A DNA stretch of 19,061 nucleotides, taken from positions 186-19,246 of the forward strand of contig DDWF01000319.1 of assembly GCA_002345845.1 (NCBI GenBank), read 5' to 3'. The position numbers were made by a program, and so were the translations under genes. Positions 14,409-19,061 of this stretch are shown piece by piece; within the stretch, counting starts at the first letter, position 1; every line of letters starts with the position of its first letter. The notes beneath the pieces were generated by a model. The model saw only the letters and a list, made by a program, of their open reading frames with translations, searched no databases and was not told where the DNA came from. The DNA comes from Betaproteobacteria bacterium UBA2293. GTDB taxonomy: Bacteria; Pseudomonadota; Gammaproteobacteria; Burkholderiales; Rhodocyclaceae.

Positions 14409-14951
14409 ATGAAAACCTTGAAGGATGTTGCTGAAAACTTGCGTAGCATTCGCAAGGAAAAGCAGTGGACGCAAGCCGAAATGGCTGCGGCAGCAGATAT
14501 TGCGCGCGTCACGGTAGCTCGCATGGAGACGCAGGCAAGCAAGGACATGAGTCTTCAGGCGGTGCTGAATATTCTGAACAGCGCAGGGTATGAACTCAAG
14601 GTTTCGACCAAGGGAAAGAGGAAGCCTGGTGCTGAAAAAGAGCTGGGCAAGGGGCAGCCTGAAGCGGTGCGTCGTTACCTCGCGCTCGTCCAGCCCCGAT
14701 TGAATGTCTCGCCTCTGCAGCTTGAGTTCCCTTACAACTGGTCGAACCCGGACATGCCGGACGATACGCTCATCCGCAAGGTGCTGGACAAGGGGCGTTT
14801 CCACGACCTGGCGGTGATCTGCAAGAAATACGGTCTGGCGCATGTCCGCGAGCTGGCTGCTGATCAGCTATCTTCTTCGCCATCCTTGCAACGATCATTC
14901 GCCAATATTGAGCAGGGCTTCGCCAATGCCAGAGCAAAGCATACGGCTTGA
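14409..14951 (+). CDS. XRE-family HTH protein, probable antitoxin
   Basis: A 180-residue protein with an N-terminal helix-turn-helix of the XRE/Cro type (about residues 6-64: LRSIRKEKQWTQAEMAAAADIARVTVARME...). It has a basic linker (KGKRKPGAEKELGKG) and a C-terminal helical domain of about 95 residues that includes EFPYNWSNPDMPDD and a KVLDKGRFHDLAVICKKYG segment. I know this domain order from genes paired with AbiEii-type nucleotidyltransferases, where the HTH protein serves as antitoxin and repressor. The ATG at 14409 has a GGAAG site at six bases; the upstream open frame would run through the operator. Its end overlaps the toxin start by 26 bases, showing one operon. Confidence 0.85.
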   Translation: MKTLKDVAENLRSIRKEKQWTQAEMAAAADIARVTVARMETQASKDMSLQAVLNILNSAGYELKVSTKGKRKPGAEKELGKGQPEAVRRYLALVQPRLNVSPLQLEFPYNWSNPDMPDDTLIRKVLDKGRFHDLAVICKKYGLAHVRELAADQLSSSPSLQRSFANIEQGFANARAKHTA

Positions 14952-15702
14952 TGCCATTCGGCCAGAGACGGCGGGCCTGTTTTCTCTTCTGGCCAACTAT
15001 CCTCAGTTGAGCCGCTTCACCCTGATCGGCGGCACTGCGCTGGCCTTGATCATTGGCCACCGCCTGAGTAACGACTTGGACTTCGCCTTTTATGGTGACC
15101 AGCTACCCACGGGTCAGATCGACTCGCTGGTTTCCGAGTTGAAGGCTCTCGGGGTACCAATACAGCTCATCACCGATGCCAACGCGATATCGAGCTTCAG
15201 GATAGCAACCGGCAAAAGGCTCCTGAATTACGCTCGGGACTATATCGTTGGTGACACGAAGCTCACGTTTTTTGCCATGGGGTCAAAACAGACCCCGATT
15301 TTTGTGGACTACCTGAAACAGGCGCGATTTCTGCAGCTCGAGAATGTGTCGTTTAGCATCCTGGGGCTGGATGGTCTCAAAGCGACCAAGGCTGTCGTAA
15401 TCGGTCAGCGCACAAGATCGAGGGATCTTTACGACCTTCTCGTTCTGGCGCGTGACCATAGCTATTCAGTTGAGCTGATTTTGCAGGATGCTCAGCAGTA
15501 CGGAACCAATGACGATCCCGAGTACTACAAGGCCGTGCTGCGAGGCGATATCCCGCTGGATCAGGACGATGAAGGCCTGGAGGCAGTTGGCGTACAAGTC
15601 TCACTTGACGATATCTACGCATACTTTGACGAGAGACTCTCCCAGCTCGAAATTGCAGAGGCGGAACGTATTGCCCGTATTGATTCGCCATCTGCAACGT
15701 AA
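14926..15702 (+). CDS. AbiEii/AbiGii-type nucleotidyltransferase, probable toxin
   Basis: A 258-residue protein with the DNA polymerase beta-like nucleotidyltransferase signature: FTLIGGTALALIIGHR (Gly35-Gly36) followed by SNDLDFAF, whose Asp50 and Asp52 are the metal-binding pair. Later segments ILGLDGLKATKAVVIGQRTRSRDLYDLLVLAR contain the conserved Lys and RDLYDL of AbiEii toxins. In characterised relatives the enzyme adds nucleotides to tRNA or other targets and blocks translation, giving phage-abortive infection; target here is unknown. The ATG at 14926 overlaps the antitoxin gene by 26 bases, and upstream in-frame codons are antitoxin sequence. A short GGGGTC/GACCCC inverted repeat is embedded in the coding sequence. 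The stop lies eight bases from the convergent ATPase gene end. Confidence 0.85.
   Translation: MPEQSIRLDAIRPETAGLFSLLANYPQLSRFTLIGGTALALIIGHRLSNDLDFAFYGDQLPTGQIDSLVSELKALGVPIQLITDANAISSFRIATGKRLLNYARDYIVGDTKLTFFAMGSKQTPIFVDYLKQARFLQLENVSFSILGLDGLKATKAVVIGQRTRSRDLYDLLVLARDHSYSVELILQDAQQYGTNDDPEYYKAVLRGDIPLDQDDEGLEAVGVQVSLDDIYAYFDERLSQLEIAEAERIARIDSPSAT
15279..15296. repeat. GGGGTC-N6-GACCCC inverted repeat inside the toxin gene
   Basis: Perfect 6-bp arms flank AAAACA, followed by GATTTTTG. It codes in frame for GSKQTP. The form recalls short GGGGTC-type palindromic intergenic elements that I have seen in betaproteobacterial genomes, but here it is within an open reading frame. Chance is possible. 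Confidence 0.45.
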
Positions 15703-15710
15703 GCCCTGCC

Positions 15711-17411
15711 TCAGCCCTGCGCCTGCTCCAGCGCCCGGAACATCGAGCAGCGCCTGAACACCTCCTCCGTCGGCGGTAGCTGTTTCTGGCTGCAGTATTT
15801 GGCAACCAGTTTCGCCAGCCCCTTGATGTCGCGCCCCGACGCCTGCGGGAAGATGTCGGACAGGCGTTCCGGCAATTCCGGGGCGAGGTCGAGGCTGAAT
15901 TGTTCGGCCATCACACCCCAGATCTTGCGGCGGTCTTCGCGTTCCGGCGGGTAGAAGCGGATCAGGGCGATGCAGCGCGAGACGATGGCTTCGTCGATAT
16001 CATCGACGCGGTTGGTGGTGAGGAACAGCAGGCCGTTGAAATACTCCAGCACGCGCAAAAACACGCCGACGACGGCGTTCATCGTGATGTTGTCGTCGCG
16101 CCGCTTGATGTAAACGTCGGCCTCGTCGATCAGCATCACCGCGCCCCAGCGCTGGGCGCGGGTCAGCACTTCCTTCAGCGCCGTTTCCATTGCTGCGACG
16201 TTCAGGCCGAGCTGGCCGGAATGCACGCGGTACAGCGGGCGACGGATGATCTCGGAATAGACCTCGGCGGTCAGCGTCTTGCCGACGCCCGGTGGCCCGG
16301 CGCAAAGCACCGTCGTGCCGCCCGACTTGCCGGCGACGATGTCATCCATCAGCACGTCCATCTCGGCGGTCAGGATGTCGATCAGGTCGGTCTGCTCGGG
16401 CGGCAGCACCAGCTTGTCCTTGAGTTCCGGCTGGTAGGCGTAGGGTTCGATGTCGTCCACATGCACCCAGACGTAGTGGTGCAAGTCGAGGTGGAACATC
16501 AGGATGTAGAAATGCACCGGCAGTTCGGTGAACAGCCCCTTGGCAATGCCGTCGCGGGTTTCTTCGACTTCCGTTTCTTCCTTGCCGGACAGCCGCGCAT
16601 TGCGGGCGACGCGGCGGACGAACTTGGCCAGGATGTCGCCGGTGGCATCGAGCGCCAGCACGCGCTCGCCGAGGATGCTTTCGTCGTTGACCAGGCGCGC
16701 CGGGCTGCCGGTGGACGACAGGATGATCTGGTCCTTGCGCGAGTAATCGGTATCGCGGTGCGTCGCCGTCGGGTTCTCGGCGAACCAGCCGGTGCCGCTA
16801 CCGGAGAACTGGGCGCCGTACTGCGCCCGCCAATCGAAATAGCGCACCGCCGCTTCGTCGTAGCTGGCCAGCAGTTCCGGCGTTTCGCGGACGTAACCCT
16901 TGGTGGCGAGGATTTCGGCAATGGTCCGGCCGGCAATGTCGGGGCCGGATATGCGCAGCGTGTGCGTCGCCAGCTTGGCCCGCGAATTGGCCTTTAGCTC
17001 AAGATAGATCTTGCCGCTTTCCTCTTCCGACGGCGGCGTGTAGTCGAGGCGCGTCACCACCCAGGCCAGCGGCTTGCCGGTGATCGCCGCGGAAAAAACC
17101 CAGCCGCGCGATGCCTCCTCGGCCAGGTAGCGGGCGATGGCCGGCACCGCCATTTCCAGTTCTTCCGGCTCGAAGCGCTTGCCGCCGCTGCGCAGCGCCT
17201 GGCGTAGCGTCGCCAACTGCGCGGCGCGGGCGCGCAACTCGCTGTCGCCGTCTTGATAGCGGGCCTGCAGGAAATCCAGTTCGGCATCGACCAGTTGTTC
17301 CAGTGACAGCTCGACCCGGTTGCCGAAGCGCAGTTGCTCACGCACGAAGTCCAGGCGCGGAAAGATGGCCAGCATGGCTTCGATGTGCCCGCGCTCGATG
17401 TGCAGCTTCAT
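15711..17411 (-). CDS. AAA+ ATPase of unknown function
   Basis: A 566-residue protein. The N-terminal ~340 residues match no domain I recognise; they are mixed, soluble, and contain a HFYILMFHLDLHHYVWVHVDDIEPY patch just before the ATPase. The C-terminal AAA+ module is complete: Walker A GPPGVGKT (372-379), Walker B VMLIDEAD (426-431), sensor 1 LTTNR (464-468), an arginine finger candidate Arg479 in VSRCIAL, and a sensor 2-like SGRD (525-528). Such proteins remodel or unfold partner complexes as rings; the partner is unknown. The ATG at 17411 follows a GGGG stretch at four bases; the frame is open to 17510, but the upstream residues do not look conserved. A decayed copy of its sensor 1 region lies on the far side of the toxin module, so this locus has rearranged. 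Confidence 0.85.
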   Translation of the reverse strand: MKLHIERGHIEAMLAIFPRLDFVREQLRFGNRVELSLEQLVDAELDFLQARYQDGDSELRARAAQLATLRQALRSGGKRFEPEELEMAVPAIARYLAEEASRGWVFSAAITGKPLAWVVTRLDYTPPSEEESGKIYLELKANSRAKLATHTLRISGPDIAGRTIAEILATKGYVRETPELLASYDEAAVRYFDWRAQYGAQFSGSGTGWFAENPTATHRDTDYSRKDQIILSSTGSPARLVNDESILGERVLALDATGDILAKFVRRVARNARLSGKEETEVEETRDGIAKGLFTELPVHFYILMFHLDLHHYVWVHVDDIEPYAYQPELKDKLVLPPEQTDLIDILTAEMDVLMDDIVAGKSGGTTVLCAGPPGVGKTLTAEVYSEIIRRPLYRVHSGQLGLNVAAMETALKEVLTRAQRWGAVMLIDEADVYIKRRDDNITMNAVVGVFLRVLEYFNGLLFLTTNRVDDIDEAIVSRCIALIRFYPPEREDRRKIWGVMAEQFSLDLAPELPERLSDIFPQASGRDIKGLAKLVAKYCSQKQLPPTEEVFRRCSMFRALEQAQG

Positions 17412-17497
17412 GTTGCCCCCGATTGATTGGTCTGCCAGACAACCAGCGAATTCCATGCCGAGCAGTGATTTCCAGAAACACGCTTCAATACAACAAC

Positions 17498-17532
17498 TTG
17501 TCGCGAGCACCGGCTTGTCGCGCTTGCGACAA
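17498..17532. promoter_or_regulatory. TTGTCGCG repeats and inverted repeat between the ATPase gene and rlmF
   Basis: TTGTCGCG occurs at 17498-17505 and 17515-17522, and the second copy forms an inverted repeat TTGTCGC-GCTT-GCGACAA (17515-17532). The 167-base region is shared by two divergent genes, so the cluster is a reasonable operator candidate. No convincing -35/-10 pair was found beside it. Confidence 0.4.
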
Positions 17533-17578
17533 TCAATCCATGGGATACTCCGCCCCCTCGCTCAAGATCGGAAAACAG

Positions 17579-18586
17579 ATGACAGCCCCTGCCCAGAAAC
17601 CCGGATTGCACCCGCGCAACAAGAATGCCGGCGGCTACGACTTCGCCGCCCTGACGGCGGTGGCACCCGGTCTGGTCAAGCACGTGATCACCACCAAGGC
17701 CGGCACGCCCAGCATCGATTTCGCCAACCCGGCCTCGGTCAAGGCCTTCAACCGGGCACTGCTGGCGCTGCATTACGGCGTGCGCGGCTGGGAGATTCCG
17801 GCCGGCTACCTGTGCCCGCCGGTTCCCGGCCGGGCCGACTACATCCACCACGTCGCCGACCTGCTCGCCTCGTGTAACAAGAAGGTGATCCCGACCGGCG
17901 CCAACGTGCGGGTGATCGACATCGGCGTCGGTGCAAACTGCGTCTATCCGCTGATCGGCTTTGCCGAATACGGCTGGCGCTTTCTCGGCGTCGATATCGA
18001 CGAGGCGGCGCTGGCCAACGCCCGGATGATCCTCGGCAAGAACCCGGAAGCGGAAGCGGCAGTCGAGCTGCGCCACCAGCCGGTGTGGGACAACATCTTC
18101 ACCGGCCTGCTGCGCTCCGGCGAGAACTTCGAGCTGAGCATCTGCAACCCGCCCTTCCACAATTCGCCGGACGACGTCATCGCCGTCAGCCAGCGCAAGT
18201 GGAACAACCTGAACAAGCCGGGCGCCAGCAAGGGCGCCGGGCCGCGTCTCAACTTCGGCGGCGGCGGCACCGAGCTGTGGTGCAACGGCGGCGAGCGCGC
18301 CTTCGTCAAGAACATGATCGAGCAGAGCGCCGCCATCCCGAAGCGGGTGATGTGGTTCACCAGCCTGGTCTCGCAGGCCGACAACCTGGTGCACATCGAA
18401 GCGGCGCTGAAGAAAGCCAAGGTGGTCGACTCGCGCATCATCGCCATGGCTCAGGGCCAGAAACAGAGCCGCGTCGTCGCCTGGACCTTCACCGGCAACG
18501 GCGACCGCGAAAAATGGCGCAAGGCGCACTGGGCGGAAGCCGTACCGACGCCGCTGAGCACCGAGCCGACGCCGTTCAACCCGTAA
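17579..18586 (+). CDS. rlmF: 23S rRNA (adenine(1618)-N(6))-methyltransferase RlmF
   Basis: The 335-residue protein matches E. coli RlmF (YbiN) throughout: an N-terminal QKPGLHPRNKNAGGYDF, LCPPVPGRADYIHHVADLLA, the SAM-binding VIDIGVGANCVYPLIG (112-127), the catalytic CNPPFHNS (NPPF at 190-193, the adenine-N6 methyltransferase motif), NFGGGGTELWCNGGE and MAQGQKQSRVVAWTF. RlmF methylates A1618 of 23S rRNA in the cytoplasm. Of two in-frame ATGs I chose 17579 because the product then starts as E. coli RlmF does; the one at 17540 adds 13 unconserved residues. It is divergent from the AAA+ ATPase gene, and its end overlaps the WYL-regulator gene by 11 bases in convergent orientation. Confidence 0.94.
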   Translation: MTAPAQKPGLHPRNKNAGGYDFAALTAVAPGLVKHVITTKAGTPSIDFANPASVKAFNRALLALHYGVRGWEIPAGYLCPPVPGRADYIHHVADLLASCNKKVIPTGANVRVIDIGVGANCVYPLIGFAEYGWRFLGVDIDEAALANARMILGKNPEAEAAVELRHQPVWDNIFTGLLRSGENFELSICNPPFHNSPDDVIAVSQRKWNNLNKPGASKGAGPRLNFGGGGTELWCNGGERAFVKNMIEQSAAIPKRVMWFTSLVSQADNLVHIEAALKKAKVVDSRIIAMAQGQKQSRVVAWTFTGNGDREKWRKAHWAEAVPTPLSTEPTPFNP

Positions 18587-19061
18587 CTTCGGACTCGCGC
18601 GCCTTGGCCAGGTAATCGCGCCAGAGGTGGCCGTGGCGATCATCGAAAGTCTCGGCCAGGACCGCGGCCGAGCCGATGCGATCGACCCGGAACGTGCGGA
18701 ACGCCTGGCGCAACTCGCACCAGGCGCCGAGCGTCCAGCAATGCCCCCAGAAGACCAGGCCGAGCGGCCACAGGATGCGCTGCGATGACTCGCCGTCGCC
18801 CCGCCGGTAGCTGACCCGGACCTTGCGCCCGCTTTCCATGCCGTCGCGCAACAGCGCCATCGGCTCGCGCAACGGTGCCGGCTGCAGGCAATCGGGCACC
18901 AGATAACGCCGGGCGCTGGCACTGCCCCGCCGTTCCAGGGCTCGCGGCAAGACCGCCTCGATGCGCGCCATCGCCTGTTCCGCCGCCTTGCCCAGCGCCG
19001 AATCGCTCCAGGCCTGGACCAGCTTGGCGCCGACCACCAGCGCTTCCAGCTCATCGCCGGT
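18576..19061 (-). CDS. WYL-domain transcriptional regulator (YafY-like), C-terminal part
   Basis: The reading frame is open through the right window edge, so the N-terminal HTH part is missing. The visible ~161 residues start TGDELEALVVGAKLVQAW and continue KAAEQAMARIEAVLP, the linker helices typical of DeoR/YafY-type regulators. A WYL domain follows (RDGMESGRKVRVSYRRGDGESSQRILWPLGLVFWGHCWTLGAWCELRQAFRTFRVDRI). WYL domains sense nucleic acid or nucleotide ligands and control DNA-damage or defence functions. Its nearness to the toxin module is noted, but a link is not shown. It converges on rlmF. Confidence 0.88.
   Translation of the reverse strand, partial: TGDELEALVVGAKLVQAWSDSALGKAAEQAMARIEAVLPRALERRGSASARRYLVPDCLQPAPLREPMALLRDGMESGRKVRVSYRRGDGESSQRILWPLGLVFWGHCWTLGAWCELRQAFRTFRVDRIGSAAVLAETFDDRHGHLWRDYLAKARESEVTG

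Noticed and set aside
17408..19054. 548-codon minus-strand frame covering rlmF and part of the WYL gene.
   Set aside because: It runs antisense through rlmF and out of frame through the WYL-domain gene; GC-rich shadow.

Overview
The window looks like a chromosomal segment of a GC-rich betaproteobacterium, most likely Rhodocyclales (Dechloromonas/Azonexus/Accumulibacter-like). This rests on the sdhC-sdhD-sdhA gene order beside a HutC-type GntR regulator, malate dehydrogenase and a CitE-like lyase, plus an NnrS protein and a porin/PstS-like pair. The placement comes from gene content and protein sequence read by eye; no database search was run.

Layout. Bases 1-1873 (minus strand) hold the start of the succinate dehydrogenase operon (sdhC, sdhD, start of sdhA), preceded by a GntR/UTRA regulator gene. 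The regulator is divergent from mdh (2071-3057). Between them lie a perfect 16-bp palindrome and a pair of overlapping divergent promoters. mdh ends at a strong terminator and is followed by a stand-alone CitE-like lyase overlapping truC (tRNA pseudouridine synthase). Bases 4874-8443 are a minus-strand block: flavin oxidoreductase (NPD family), terminator, outer-membrane porin-like protein, small PstS-like periplasmic protein, a previously unlisted 25-residue membrane peptide, and a two-CBS-domain protein. nnrS (8620-9780, plus) converges on a secreted CapA-like metallophosphatase that is translationally coupled to a small secreted protein. An IsdG-like heme monooxygenase with the full Asn-Trp-His triad is divergent from a TPR protein. 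A CPA2/Kef-type antiporter follows.

The accessory part is 14254-15702. It is a two-gene toxin-antitoxin-like module (XRE-family HTH protein plus AbiEii-type nucleotidyltransferase) with its own perfect palindromic operator. It lies between a decayed, frameshifted 90-bp copy of part of an AAA+ ATPase gene (14261-14350) and the intact AAA+ ATPase gene (15711-17411). By eye this stretch is richer in A/T than its neighbours. The module therefore appears to have arrived by an event that duplicated or replaced part of the ATPase locus. The window closes with rlmF (23S rRNA m6A1618 methyltransferase) and the C-terminal part of a WYL-domain regulator that runs off the end.

Functionally, the left third is central carbon metabolism (TCA cycle), probably with a local regulator. 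The middle is envelope, stress and nitrogen-oxide/heme functions, and the right third is a mobile defence-like island followed by RNA modification. No tRNA, rRNA, CRISPR array or transposase gene was seen, and no gene-free stretch exceeds 300 bases.
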